Shown one piece after another: positions 1 through 13,000 of a stretch of 64,000 nucleotides of DNA; within the stretch, counting starts at the first letter, position 1, and each line of letters starts with the position of its first letter. The stretch comes from Lanius collurio. Taxonomy: Eukaryota > Chordata > Aves > Passeriformes > Laniidae. The stretch lies in contig JACBWW010000044.1 in the NCBI GenBank assembly GCA_020086605.1, positions 6,735,233 through 6,799,232 of the forward strand, written 5' to 3'. Under the pieces are notes generated by a model. That model was not told the origin of the DNA. It searched no databases and was given only the letters and a program-made list of their open reading frames with translations. A program made the translations under genes and the position numbers.

Positions 1-347
1 GAATAGACAAATTTAAAGACAACCTGCTGTCAGATTCTATATGAGTACATAAGTTACTGTACTGAACAGATTGTTAACAAAGAAAAGTTGGAGTATTCAA
101 TATAATTTCCCACAAGAATTTGTCCATGAAAGCCAGAGGAAGTACCCTGTCTTTCCACAAAAATGGAAGTAGAGCTATAGAAACTAGAAAACAACAAAGG
201 ATCTTCTGATGTGTTACTCAATTTATTGCTTGGTATTAAATTCAAAACTACTTACAAAATTTCTCATTTAGGGTATATTTGATATATTGTTTACTATTTA
301 AACCCACAAAATACTGAAAACACACAGTGCTAGGACTTTAGGCTAGC

Positions 348-400
348 TTTAAGCCCTGAAATAAAATGTTACAGTTTTAAGCCCTGAAATAAAATGTTTA
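348..400. repeat. 28-bp tandem duplication (about 1.9 copies)
   Basis: The unit, whose core reads TTTAAGCCCTGAAATAAAAT, begins at 348 and again at 376, giving a 28-bp period with almost no mismatches. It is a minor local duplication in intron 1 with no evident function. Confidence 0.8.
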
Positions 401-2918
401 TCTCATGTTCTATTGTTTCCCTCTCTGGATTTCCAAATAATTTTTAAATGTGAAAGAAAACCAGACATAACATGTCTAGAATTTATGCGTTTATTGTAAT
501 CAGTAGAAAACTGGGAAAAGCAGTTTCTTTTACAAACCTTAATTTGCCTTCCAACAAAGACTCAGACTATAAACCCATGTTTCTGTAGGTCTTACTGAAG
601 GGCTTTGAAAGAGTGGAAGTGTTGTCTTCTCAATTTGCTTGACTGAGAGTGCACCAGATCTCACTGCAAAACAAATAGCTGTGCATTACAGAGTTTGTCC
701 TGAAGAGCTGAAAGCATCCAGAGGAAAAACGAGGAAGAAAACAAGAAAAGGCAGCAAGAGAGCTGGAAACATTACATGTCAGTGACGCAGGGGGAGAGAA
801 GGAGAAACTAAAGCTGAATTGAGAAGAGAAAGAAGAGGTGCTCTCCCCTATCTCCTTACTTTTTATGGTTCTAGCAGCACAAAACAAGGGAACTGAATTT
901 TGTAGGAAAGCTCTGGGCAAAGAGCTGGGATCACTGAGCACGAGGAAGAATGGCTTGCCTGAACCAGGGTTGAAATCACAAGGGTGTCTTTGTCCCTGTG
1001 TAAGGACAGTTACTTCCAGTTACTTCCCAAAAAATCATTTTGCCCCCTCAAAATGCACTGTCTTCCCTGCAGACTTCTCAGAAACTGACGAGGCCAACCT
1101 CTAGGAAGCAGTGACAGGAACAGGGATTATGTCAAAGGTAGATAGTGGTTTATTGCTGTTGCCAGAGGGACGTCTTGCAAAGGGTGTGAGGCCTGAGTAT
1201 GGTTGGGTGTTATTCATGGAAGCCTTTTCTCAAACTTGATGCTGAGAATTAGAGTCCCTCTTGATGCTCTGGGACCCAGGGTCAGACGTCTTCTGGTCAG
1301 GATTTCAGAGCACCAGGTTACTGGGATGCATGTAGCATCATACTGGTAGGTGCCCAGCAGGGATTTCCAAATAAATCGGAGCAGGTTCAGGCACAGGGAC
1401 TTTAGGATTGGAGCTCTGGACATTAGCAACTGTTCTTTACTTCTGGTCTGGCCCTGAAAGACTCCACATTTTCCCCCAAACCCTGTCAATCAGCCAAACT
1501 GGTTCTCACCACCACAGGGAAAGGGTGTGCAGATGGTGGAAGTAGCAGGAGAACTGGGAGAAGGATTTGAGCTTGAGTAGGTGGCACTGATAGATGATTC
1601 ATTTGTTAAGGGAGTCACACTCAAGCAAAGCTGCTTGTTCAAGGGGCTCCTCATCAGTGTGACTCAGAAGTTCTCAGCCTGGCCCCAAGTGCTTCGCAGC
1701 TGTCACAGCAAGCTGGTAACATTGCTCTTGGTAATCATGAACAGCTCCACAAAGAACTGAGACAGGCATACTACAGCCATTGTTACATTACACGCTGCCT
1801 TTGTGGGGCATTGCAGCCAAATTTTGCATGCAGTTGGCCTTGAGACTTGGATTTGTCTGCAGACAGGGTTCCAGAGCATCTCCCTGTTCAGGCTTGATGT
1901 TTGTCACTCAGACCTGAGCTCTGTGTGTCCTTCTCCCACAGTGTAGGTCCATACAGCCCCTGGTGAGCATTTTGCACCCTTGGAGCACAGGAATGTCCTG
2001 TTGGTACAAGCAGAGAGCAGGTGTCACCCCCATGCCAGGCAGCCACCCCTGTGCCTCTATGAGCTATGAGTGCCTTATTAGTGAGTGGGGAGGTGATGCT
2101 GAACCTCTCGGATGCTCTCTGCAGGAATGGTGAGCTGGGAGAGCCCTCAGAAGCCGATGGGAAGGTTTCCAGTCGGCAGCAGTTTGGAAAGGTCTGGTGT
2201 GCAGTTTTAGTGCTGGATAATTAACTTTTAGCTGAAATGCTTCAGCTTGGGTGGCTGCAGGCTGCAGATGGGGGCGTGGAGGAGTGGAGGTGGGCACAGG
2301 TGCACCCTCAGCTGACACTAAACCACAGTAAATGGGGAAATTACTGTGATCATTCGATTTTTATTATTATACAGGAAAAATCAAATGTTGGGGAGCTCAG
2401 AAGCAGCAGGCACCATTTTTTCCTTTTCTTTCTACGGTATTTTTTTTACTCTTTCTTCACCAGCTTTCATCTGTGATGATACTTTCCAAAGCCTATTTTA
2501 CAATGTGGAAAGTATTTGAAATGGATTATAAAAATCCATGAATGTGCTGCACAGGCATATTTTAAACTCTTAGTATTTCCCTGAAGGCATGCTATCCCAC
2601 TTCCAGCTTCTTTAAGACTGTGAGGGAAATGATCACCCATGCTGTTCATATGACATTTTACAAGACTTTCTAACTTAAGACAGAGTTAAAAGACAAGATA
2701 GATCTTCAAGCATCAACTGAGATTTTAAAAATAAAGTTTTGTGTTTGTTGCAAAGAAAGAACTATTAGACATAGCAAATAATAACCAGAAAGAGTAGCTG
2801 AATTATACACCAGCTTCTCTCGATGCTACTGATAAAGCAGTTGCATTACACTCATTTTAATAGCGTACTCACTCAAACTGGCTTAAAAGATCTTTTTATT
2901 TTGCAAATCAGATGAGAA

Positions 2919-2924
2919 GTCGGT
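2919..2924. repeat. Target-site duplication, left copy (GTCGGT)
   Basis: GTCGGT occurs here and again at 3554-3559, directly flanking the proposed solo LTR. A 6-bp duplication is a usual length for retroviral integration. If the element instead starts at the TGTTATTT at 2931, so that its minus-strand end would read AACA, this repeat would not be immediately adjacent. The left boundary is therefore uncertain by about 6 bp. Confidence 0.6.
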
Positions 2925-3553
2925 TAAAGTTGTTATTTCGGTCGGGGGGTTTCTCCCGGCCCGGGCTGGATGGGGTCAGAGGCTCCGACCCAAGAAGCCG
3001 TAGCGAACCCAGAGAGGTGATCCCGTGAGGAACCGTCTCCCAGGGGGTCGTGGCTTCTCTCAGCCTTCGGCCGGGGTTGCCTGCAGAGGATGCCTGGCTC
3101 AGCAGGCTATCAGCTCTTAGTGCAGTGATTTCAGCTCTGCTCTGCGAGGCAAACCCCCCTGGCCAGGCCCGGATAGAGAGAGAGGAGGAAACTCTCTGGT
3201 GGTTCCGCAGAAGCAGCTTTATTTCAGCATCTTCCACGAAGGGGTGACCAGAGACGAAAATCCCCTCCGACTCGGGGCAGAGGGGTCTCTTTTATGGGGG
3301 TACAGAGGTGGGCGTACAAGGGTAAGAAACCAATGGGTATTAGGGTATTTTACATACAGTTTCCTAGAGGATCTTAGATCTATCTTTTCTAACTAAAAAG
3401 GCTCTTTGTTTCCCCAAGAGGGGCCTGGAGGGAGATAGTGCTACTTCCTTATCTCCAGGCCTCCTTGTCAGGGCAGGGAGTTTGTCAGACCCCGTATCTG
3501 GAGATGTTGCAGCTGTCTTTATCTAAACAAGACCGGGGCCTGTCAACCCTACA
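2925..3553 (-). mobile_element. Solo LTR of an endogenous retrovirus, minus strand
   Basis: This compact block of about 629 bp is rich in G+C compared with the intron around it and is flanked by GTCGGT repeats. Read on the minus strand it begins TGTAGGGTTGACAGG at 3553. It has a TATA-like CATAAAAG at about 3289-3296 and an AATAAA poly(A) signal at 3218-3223, about 70 bp further on. The order U3-TATA-poly(A) signal-U5 is that of an LTR. No primer-binding site, polypurine tract or gag/pol-like frame flanks it, so it looks like a solo LTR left by recombination between two LTRs. I do not recognise the family. It is antisense to GRIN3A, so its own poly(A) signal should not truncate the transcript. 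Confidence 0.75.
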
Positions 3554-3559
3554 GTCGGT
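3554..3559. repeat. Target-site duplication, right copy (GTCGGT)
   Basis: This is the second copy of the six bases at 2919-2924. It abuts the CTACA end of the LTR, which is the TGTAG start on the minus strand. Identical copies would suggest an insertion that is not very old. Confidence 0.65.
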
Positions 3560-4051
3560 ATCATTGAATTCACAATTTCGTAATTTTTCTGGCACTATTT
3601 TAGGTGAGAGCATAATTATTTATCACTTTCTGAGTGTGTAAGACTCACTCATATGTAACTGTGTTTGGTAGGACAGCAGTTGTTTTTAAGAATTTTCTGT
3701 ACTCAATGTAAGTATCAAAAGTAAGAAAAACAGATCTGACCTTTATTTAGAGCTACCCTCCTTTGAGAGTGTACTGAAAGTGTTTTCACTGTGATTTACA
3801 TTGTTTTAGCACACATTTAGTATGCTAGTACCATAGTGCTGATTTTACCCCTGCCTTGGAATGATGTATGTGCCTGGGTTTCCTCTGCTTTAATTTTTTG
3901 TGTGATAGGTGATAAACTATAGAGCTCTGAGGGGACAAATAGATACCCACTGGCAGCCTTGAGGCAAACACAGGTAAATGGCTAAAGCAAAAAGCACTGG
4001 TATTTTTTGTTTAAGCATCGTGGCATGAAAATTTCAGATGCCTCATCTTCT

Positions 4052-4191
4052 ATCCCTGGAAGTGCTGAAGGCCAGGTTGGATGGAGGTCTGAGCAACCTG
4101 GTCTGGTGGAGGGTGTCCCTGCCCATGGCAGAGGGTTGGAATGGGATGGTCTTTAAGGTCACCCCACTCCCAAATCATTCTGTGATCTGTG
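4052..4191 (+). mobile_element. CR1 LINE 3'-end fragment
   Basis: This is a typical avian CR1 tail. A CCCTGGAAGTG start is followed by a GGCCAGGTTGGATGG block, then CAACCTGGTCTGGTGGAGGG, a GTCCCTGCCCATGGCA block, and a degenerate end resembling ATTCTGTGAT. The copy is 5'-truncated and carries no coding capacity. The open frames crossing it are by-products. Confidence 0.88.
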
Positions 4192-6889
4192 AAAGTGTCT
4201 GCTGCAGAGCTCCAGAGAAATGGTGAAACATGGTAAACATCAGTGTTTCTTCCACAGAGATTCTGGGGAGAGAAAAAACAGCTATTAATCGCCTCTTTAA
4301 AAGTTCCTATCACAGTGTATCAGCATAGAAAGAGCCTGGTTAGGCTGGTGTGGTTAACAATACTCCTGTGGCATCTGATTAGGAATCTTGCATCAGCAGA
4401 CAACACAGGGAAGCCAAAATGATGATTACTAAGTCATCCTTATGATCTTCTTAGACACATGAATTATTTACATAGTACAGGGTGCTTACAATCCTGTTAA
4501 TTAAAACCTGCTTTTTCACTCCAGTTATACCCCTAAGATTTCTTCAGAGCATGTCATCCTTCCAATGACTTTTATTTCATGTTCATTATGCCATATTTTG
4601 TTTAATGCTATCTTCCATCATTTAAATGGAAAAATCCCTTAGTGTGGAATACCCTTGGGAAAGGATTCCTTCACACATTTTGTTTTAAGAAGGAGAGATG
4701 GGTGGTGGGTTTGTTTTGGATATTGATGCCCCAAATCCCCAAGAATGCTCAAATACTTTCTCAGATGCTCAGTTATCTATCTTCTCTTCCATTTTCAGTG
4801 TGGCATGCTCATTTCATCATTTCTGTATCTTGCCCACTGGTCTTTGTTCTGAGGTCCTGTATTCCCCTATAGGATACTACAGATCCTGAACTTACAGAGT
4901 CTGTAAACTGCAGAAAAAGCCTGCAAGGCTCTATTGTGACACAAATGATCAGCAAAATAAATTGCTCATCACTCACTGCTCAGCTGCACTGAAGAACACC
5001 AAAAATAAGGCACTTATTTATAAATAGCTCAGCCTGCTAGATTCCAGTGAAACACAGTTTCATATCTTCCCACCATTTTGACAGTGCATATAAATATGTA
5101 ACATGCAGTTATGTGGAAGTGAGCTGTTCCACGATGTCCTCCTGGGGTGTTCACAACCCTTGCAGGTTTGTAAGTGGCAAATTTAGACCTGTGGTGGGAT
5201 GCAGCAGTGCCACATGATTAGCAGAAGAAAGATGCTCTGTTTGACAGGGAATGGGAGCTTGCTGTCCAGCTCAAGCTGCCCTTGTATTCCTCCTCCTCAG
5301 AACTGTACTTTAAGGGGAAAATGAAGTGAGAATTCACAGTGAATAATACATCAGATAATCATGGACTTTTTTTTTTTTTCTGCCTGAAAACCACCTGAAA
5401 TTTCTGGAACAAGCCAAAACAAAGGGATGGCAGCATCCCAAAGCCTTCCAAAACATCTGCTCAAGTGCTTCCTTTTACTTCACTGGCTTTGAGTAAGGAC
5501 TAGTTTGGGATGCAGTTTTAGTTGTTTAACCAAGCCCATGATTTTTTTTCTTCCAGTCCAATAAACACAGGAATTGGAGATATACATGGAATCTGGAACT
5601 TGCAGCTACTCTAAGTGTTTACTTTTGCTGTGCATTTTCTGTGAGCAGTTCTCCTAGTGTAATTTGATTACTGAAATGTTCATGAAAAGGGGAGAATGTT
5701 CATGTTGAGGAGAACAAGAACAGCTGAAACGAATCTTTTCGGTTGTGTGAGTGCCTGCATGCTGTTTCTGATGCAATTGACATCATTAAAAACAACCCAA
5801 AAAATGTATTCATACTTTGTTTAAGTGTGGTATTGTTTTGCTTTGAATGAGGAACTAGTCCAATATGATCTGTGGTTTGTTGCTGGGATGCTAAAATTAT
5901 ATTCATAAGCAAACTTTAGACTTCAGTCATCTCTAATCTTTAATTTTACCTGAATTTGAGTTATTTTCACTGGAGAGTTCCCACTTTGCTTAAAAACCTG
6001 TAGACAGCCATTCACTAACCATGATCGAGGATAATTCAGACAATTCATCTTTTTGTGGATCTGTATTATGCCAGCACTATGAGAGCAAATGCATGTCTTC
6101 TGAGAGTCATACAAAATTATTACAATTTTATTGGAGAATAATAAGCAGCAAAATGGCTTATTATTGTCAGTCAGAGCAGGAGAAATGAGTCTGCAGTCTG
6201 ACCACTGAACAGGGGACTCAAATGGGAAATTCAGTCCTCTTCAATACAGTTAAAATCACAGGAAAATACACTGGGCTGACTAGTGGAATAGCTGCTAGTC
6301 TACCAGTCCAGGCATGAAGAAGTCCAGATGTATTTTTGTGCTTTGTCAGAAGTCTCCTCTGGAGGATTAAAAGTTGCCAGGGATGTCAGAATGACCCATG
6401 ATGTGTGGCCTGTCTGTAAACAATGATGCCCAACGTGACAATGATGTGGCTGCCACTGAAAATGTTGTGTGATGCTGTGGCAGCCCTACTTTTCATGAAT
6501 TTTGGTCCTCAACACCTCTTTGCCTGGGCACTCCTTCCCTGGTTTTACAGCCCATGTGTGTCAATCAGTATGCTCATGTGTGCATAAAATCCTCAGTCAC
6601 TTAAAGAGAGCTCTCCATAGGTTGCTTACCTTCCAGAAAAGACAAGCAAACCTTTAACAGAACATCCTGGTCTCTCTGAGTCTCCCTTTGTTGCTTTTAT
6701 ACTCACTGTTGGCTGACTGTTTCACTCCAGTTTGCCAGGTCCCTCACAGAGCACTTCTAGGGTATCAAAGCTTTATTGCAACAAAATTAAATTCAGGTAA
6801 TATTTTTTCACCTCCTTTAGTTCCATCCCAGGTCACTGAAGTGTGTGGCGGCACAATTCTGCACATTGCTGCAATAACTGTAATACATT

Positions 6890-7038
6890 CCCCATCCCTG
6901 GCAGTGTTCAGGGCCAGACTGGATGGGGCTTGTAGCAAACTGGTCTAGTGGAAGGCGTCCCTACCCTTGGCAGGGGGTTGGAATCAGATGGTCCTTAAGG
7001 TCTCTTCCAACCCTTTGAATCCCATTCTAGGATTCTGT
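6890..7038 (+). mobile_element. CR1 LINE 3'-end fragment
   Basis: The order of blocks matches the copy at 4052: CCCTGGCAGTGTTCAGGGCC, then GGATGGGGCTTG, GGTCTAGTGGAAGGCGTCCC, GGCAGGGGGTTGGAA, and a GGATTCTGTAC end. It is 5'-truncated and non-coding. Confidence 0.88.
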
Positions 7039-7379
7039 ACCTTAGCCTGAGCAAGACTTGCATTCAAGTGCTAACACCATGCAAGCAATGAAAACTGAAA
7101 CATGGAAAGAAAAAAAAATCCTGATATTCCTGTATCTTCAGAGAGTATACTTTTTTTTGTGACTGTTTTTGCTGGAGGTTCTCTCTCCCTGAAGCAGCGC
7201 CGTTTCCTGCAGAGAGAGACAGCAGTTTGTATGTTCTTGCCAAACTCTTGGGAGTGGCGATCTGTCATCCCTTCCTCTCAGGTTGTCTGGGGGAATTAGA
7301 TACTCCTCTGCAATACTCCCCCTTGTTCAGAGCGCTAAGAAGAATAGCGGTGCCAGAAATAGACGGCACGAATTCCTCA

Positions 7380-7790
7380 TCCCCAGGCTTTGGTTCACCA
7401 GACTCTGCAGAGTCATCGTGGATTATTTGCATGGGGATGGAGAGATGCAAACATCTTGCAGAGATTAGTGAGACATGATGCTCCCGTATTTTGTGGAAGG
7501 TACTTATCTGTGTTAAACTCCCGGGGCACACCTCATTTTCCCTAGTTCTTACCCTCTCCTTCAAGAGGATACAATCACCCACTCAAAGGAGCAGAAATAG
7601 TGCGTGACTAACTATGTCACGGAACAAATGATTAACACTAAGTAGTTTGTGCAAGCTGTTTGCAAACAATCCACGTGCCAACAATTACGCTGGAGCAATT
7701 TTGTGAATACCTAACTCAGTGTGTTTTGCATAACTCAAGACTGGCTCCCAGATCATTAAATTCATAACTTCTGTCTCGTTTGCTAAATTC
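7380..7790. promoter_or_regulatory. Candidate regulatory block in intron 1 (motif-dense, unproven)
   Basis: This non-repetitive stretch holds an octamer ATTTGCAT (7425-7432) and a near-inverse ATGCAAAC (7445-7452) 12 bp further on. It also has a CACGTG E-box (7672-7677) between two ACAAT SOX-like sites (7666-7670 and 7681-7685), plus several TAA/ATTA homeodomain-like cores. Such clustering is seen in neural enhancers, but motif matches alone are weak evidence. No conservation data were available. Confidence 0.25.
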
Positions 7791-9972
7791 ATGAATGTCA
7801 TTATTTCTTCTAGCCTGTAGAACTGGTAGTGCCAGACTTGACTGTGTTAATCAGTCTTGGTAACACTGGACTGGCAAAGCTGTCAGAGGGATGGTGGCTC
7901 TGATGACTGAGGAGCTATTTAATGGGACTCACAGCTGCTGTGTTTTAGAGTTTCTAAGTCTCTTGTAAGTTAACTTAAAAGTTCATAAGTGCAGAGGAGG
8001 GCAAGCTATGGAGGCAGATCCATTAATACATCTGATGCTCTCAGATTTTCAGTGATGCAACTGAAGATGCTGTTTGCCCCAGCTGCATCCAGAAGACCCG
8101 CAGACCCAACCACTGGCTGCCCAAATGCATCAAAAGATTAGCAGAGTTAATTTCTGAGAGCTGAGAGCCTCTTTGTCAGCTGCAATAGCTCGTTATCTGT
8201 CTTCAGTGTCAAAAACCTGACCTGTAGAGACCATAGCATCCATAGCCATCATCCCAATGGATCTGGGTGGGGAGAGCTGAACCATGAGGAAGAAAGATCA
8301 TATATGTTTGTAGTAAGCTCAAGCACAGACAAGAGTTTGGGATCAGAATGTTTGGGAGCCTTTTGACTCACAGAAATGTGCAGCTCAAGCAGATCCTAAA
8401 ACTCTTAATAAATTAACTAAATACCCAGTGCGCTTGAATAATTGGTGCTCTGCAGTGAGTGCAGTGGCTTTTCAGCTGTCACAGAGTTTTGCAAACCCTA
8501 CATAATTCTAAGGAGGAGATACATTTATTTTTAAGGGAGATTATAAGATATTATTTTATAAAACGAGGATATGGAGGCAGTGGAAATTTAAAGGAATTGC
8601 AACAGAGAAGATATAACCAGTATCAGAACTAGATTTTGTAGGCTTTTCTCATAATTTCCATGCTGCAAAGCATTCTTCCCAACAGTAATGTTCAGGCTAA
8701 TAAATTGTTGCTGTTACTTTCATTATTTTCTTATAAACAAGGTCAACCCCTGTTAACACGCCACAGTTTTTTCCCTTTCCCCCTCAAGCAATGTAATGTA
8801 TCAGTACACGTAAGTTTTTACATAAATAGGTAGCATGAAGAACTTTGTTTACAAAGAAGTTAAAATTGGTATTTAATGCTGTCTCAACAGTTTGTCCACC
8901 CGCTTCTCACTATTTTTTTCTACAAGTGTGTTGAACTTCTCTACCACGAAAGCTCTTGCCTGGTTAGAGCACTATGCTGAGTTATTTATGGATGGACACA
9001 CTGCTTAAAGCCTCAGCACTGCTCCACTGAATCTAAACATGATTCAAAGGAGGGATTAATAGGTATGATTTATATTTCATTGTGATTTACAAATTTTGTG
9101 TGATTTTTCTTGGTCTAAATGACCACAATAGGTGCAAAGTTAAACAAAACTGGTAGCAGTAGTCAGTGCAAGTATTTGTGTGTAGTAAGGAGGTGAAGGT
9201 GTTGTGTATTTTCTGTCAGGCATTTTAGATAAGCCCAGAAGATTAAGTCACAGGTAGGAGCTGTAAATGCTCATTTGATGATCTTGCATGTTAGAAATCC
9301 AAGAGTGAGACAGGGATGTTTTGACACATTCTCCCAAACCTCCCCAAAACACTGGATGTAAACCACTTTCTGCCCTCCGAGGTATCTACTACAGCAAGGT
9401 CTCGTTTCATGTCTGTATCCAGGACTCTTTTGAAAACATAGAGGAACATTAGTAACTTGCTTATCCCCTTAAAACTAATGAGGAAATCATAGTACCAAAA
9501 TGCCTGTAGACGTGGGGTCCTGTCGAGACAATATTTAGTGGGATGTCAGAAGGACACACCAGTGCACCAGAGCAATGCAATGGTGCAAATGCCCGAATTA
9601 TTTAACAGCACATAAAACAAATGGCTGTTACTTCCCATAACTTTTATATATTGAGGCAGTTGTGTCTAGCACAGCAAAAAAGTGGAGATTTGAGCCTTAG
9701 ATTCTGCTTCTGGCAAAGCCTTGTTTATTTATTCTCCAAGATGTATTACTTAAACCCCCTTTTTTAATTCCTTTTTCCCCCTTCTATCCCCGTCTGTGTA
9801 AAAGGCTATTTATCTTGCTGTATCCTTAAAATGTGTGAGAAGCCTGGTGGTGATGTGTCCCCGGGGCACTGTGGAGGGGGCTATCCCCATTTTACAGCTG
9901 GGTTTGCTTGCTGAGGCAGGGATTTCAAACTGGATTACTTAGCTTCTATATTCAACAGCCAGCCGGTGCCCC

Positions 9973-10013
9973 TTCTTCCTCCTCCTCCTCCTGCTTCTCC
10001 TCCTCCTCTTCTC
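9973..10013. repeat. CCT-rich pyrimidine run
   Basis: This is an imperfect (CCT)n / (TCC)n simple repeat on the + strand, interrupted by CTGCTT and CTCTT. It is a short polypyrimidine stretch in intron 1 with no coding potential. Confidence 0.75.
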
Positions 10014-13000
10014 CCTGTGTGCCTGGTAACAGGCTCTGTGCAGTCACACACTTTTGTGGGTTGTTGCTATAATGCTTTATTGGAACTCAAATGTTTCTGC
10101 CTTTGGGGGCAGGGGGTGGGCGCCTCCTGATTACAGGATCTTGCCTGATTTTGTGGTTTGCATGCTCAGAAAAAGCAACTTCCAAACACAGCCAAGAAGC
10201 TTCTACACAACAGCTCATCTTCCAGATTTTTGTTTGTTAATAACAATGTTTTAAGTCAGTTTGGGGAATTAAAAGTGGGGAGCAGTGGTTAAAACATTTG
10301 TAGTGGGTAGAATCCACTAGGCATTTTCAAAAGTTCGGATTCCTGTCTTGTTTTGAAAGGTGGTAAATCTGCAGCTGAGGACCTAACAAACATCATACCT
10401 CCCAGTTTGGCTGGGTTTGCAACAGTCTCCTGCTGAGGAAAGGAGCACCACTGCCTGATTAGTGAAAGCTGCCCAGCGAGCTGAGGATGCCCGTGCAAGA
10501 TGAGACCCTCTGACCCTGACCAGCTCTGTGGGCAGTAAGAGGCATTTCAGGTCCATTCAGGACAGCACATTCCAGTGACCCATCCCCTTTGTCAGCTCCC
10601 TGCATCCCATCACATGCAGATGGTACTTGCTTTTAAAGGAGAAATTTGGCTTTCCCCTCCCCCCTGCCCCCACCTCATCCTGTGTCCCAAGAGCCAATTT
10701 TAACTCTTCTTTCTAATTTCCCATCTTTCTAATTAAATCCTTGGTGTATTAAATAAGAAACCTCAAGTGAAGCTGTTTAAATCCTGATCCTGATTTTAAG
10801 CCAAACCATGTACACACAAGAATTCACCTTAGAGCTATGTTTTTAATGCCTAGCCTCAGAAAGATGAACTACTAACTTAATCTACCCTGGCCTCATTTGA
10901 TAGAGTTAAGAGATCAGGCTTTGCAAGCTTAATTCTCAGCTTTCTTTCATACAAAAAAATCAATATAGAACAAAATGCCCTTGTAGCTAAAATTAATCCT
11001 GTGAAACACGCCTGGAGCAAGGCCCAGCAGAAGGGGATGCAATGATGAGCTGGTGCTCTCTTTCTGAGGAATGGGACATGGGTCAGAATTAATTTCCCCT
11101 GCTGTGTGTTTCCATATACAGCTATCATTTTAGGGATGCTCCATGGATCTCTGCATGGGTGTTTCTGTGACAGACAGAAGAAGACAGAAACTTCTTCTTA
11201 GGGGCACAGCTGCTGAAGGTATGGGGAATGCGAATGCTCAGGAAGGGTTGAAAGCACTTTCAAGCCATGCTGTAATTGCACTGGAGAGTGAAGACAGTGC
11301 TTCATCAGATTTTATTCCTTGCTGCAGGTGTTAATGGTGAATATAATCTAATTGGATTAAAGGCTGTGTGCATACACCAGGTACATCTCAGAAAGGGCAA
11401 CAGCTGCTTTTGTAAAACAGGACCAGACTCCTTTTAGCAACATAGCATGAATCAGTCTTCTCCATACCCTCTCTCGTTTTATTCTACATTTCCTTCCAGA
11501 ATTAATTTCTTTTTGAACAAAAGAAATTACTGTTTTGCTCATGCCAGAAAAGTTAAGTCATACAGAAAGAGTACTCACAGCCTGTCATGCCTCTGAAAAA
11601 GCAGCATTTTCCAACAATATGCTGCAGCATGTCCATCTTACTGATGGGAAGGTAGAAGCTGCTTATCAGGGCAAAGATGGGAATGCTGTTTCAAGAGCCC
11701 TTTATGCTGAGAAGCCTGGCAGGGGTGACATGCCAAAGAGCCCAGTGTGGAGCAATGCTTAGCAATGTGCATCATAATTACAGCCCTGGTTGCCAAATTC
11801 TCTGTCAGCTCTTGTGCTGTGTTAGCAGCAGTCTTCAAGAGCAAGGCATCGGAGCAAATATTGCCCTCATTTAATGGGAGCTATAGAAACCCTTTTTATA
11901 TGCAAAGCCAGGAATTCATTGTTAGCCTAATCAACGTCCTAGTGGTGTTAGCAGAGTACTATTGTTGGTCCCAACGATGCAGGGAAATTATGGAAGTGCT
12001 ACAGCTCATTCTCAGTAAAAACACGGTTCAAAATGTCATACTCAGAGTCCCTGAGCCTCTGGGATCATCCTCCGGCTTCCCAGATCTTCTTTAGAGAGAC
12101 AGAGCAAGTGTGTTTTTGGGGGCTGGGGATGACTCGAAACTCATCTGTGTTCCAGGATTTCTAAAGGCAGGAACATTATGTTGAGGGTGGGAGTTTCTCA
12201 CACTTTTGGTCTCTTCTGTATGTTTGTTAATACTGTCTGCATGCGTGTCTGCCTACTCTGCTTGCCCATTCCTCATTTGTTTGCAGTTGTAGCTTATGTC
12301 CACATTTGTGATATGCAGTACATTTACAATTTGGATAGTTGTTCCTTGCTCTGTTTTACTGTAAATCCTGTTTTACTCATCTCTCAAGGTTGTAATCTCC
12401 TAGTGACCAGTAGCTGACTGAGTGGTGATTTTTAGCCCTTGCACCTCATGGTGCCGTTCTGTGCTGGCAGTGTTAAGGTTTTTGCTGTTACCTTGTAATG
12501 CCACTTCTGGGGATCTTCAATATAACCCTGCTTGGGTTTTTTTTCATCAGCCTTCAAACTCTTATTTCTTGATAATCACACTTGTATTTTTTTCCTGATC
12601 ACAGCTGTATCTTTGATCTGGAGTTGTTAGTAATCACTCCAAGACTAATGACAGTTCTTCTATTAGCAGACACAGAGTGCCCTTGTTGTTGCTCAAACAG
12701 TTTTCTTTGACTGAAACCAGCACCACTGGTGTGTTACCAGAATTTCTTTTCAACAACAGAGTCTTCCTCTATCACACCTCAGATATGAGGAGCAAAGAGA
12801 TTCCAGCAAGCCCAAAGTTCTTGCACTGTCTGCTTCAATATGCCAATGTTTTGGCTCTGCTGCTGTCAAAAGTTGAGTTGCTTGAACCAAAAATTGGGGC
12901 AAAAAGCCCCTCCCCTGTGCATTGTGTAAATAACCTATGTGAGAAAACTCAAGGCTGCCTCCTTCAGAACTGTTCTGAGGTGGATCCCTTTGTACTGATA

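Noticed and set aside
2908..3237. 109-codon minus-strand frame
   Set aside because: It falls inside the solo LTR. LTRs rarely encode protein and the sequence matches no retroviral product.
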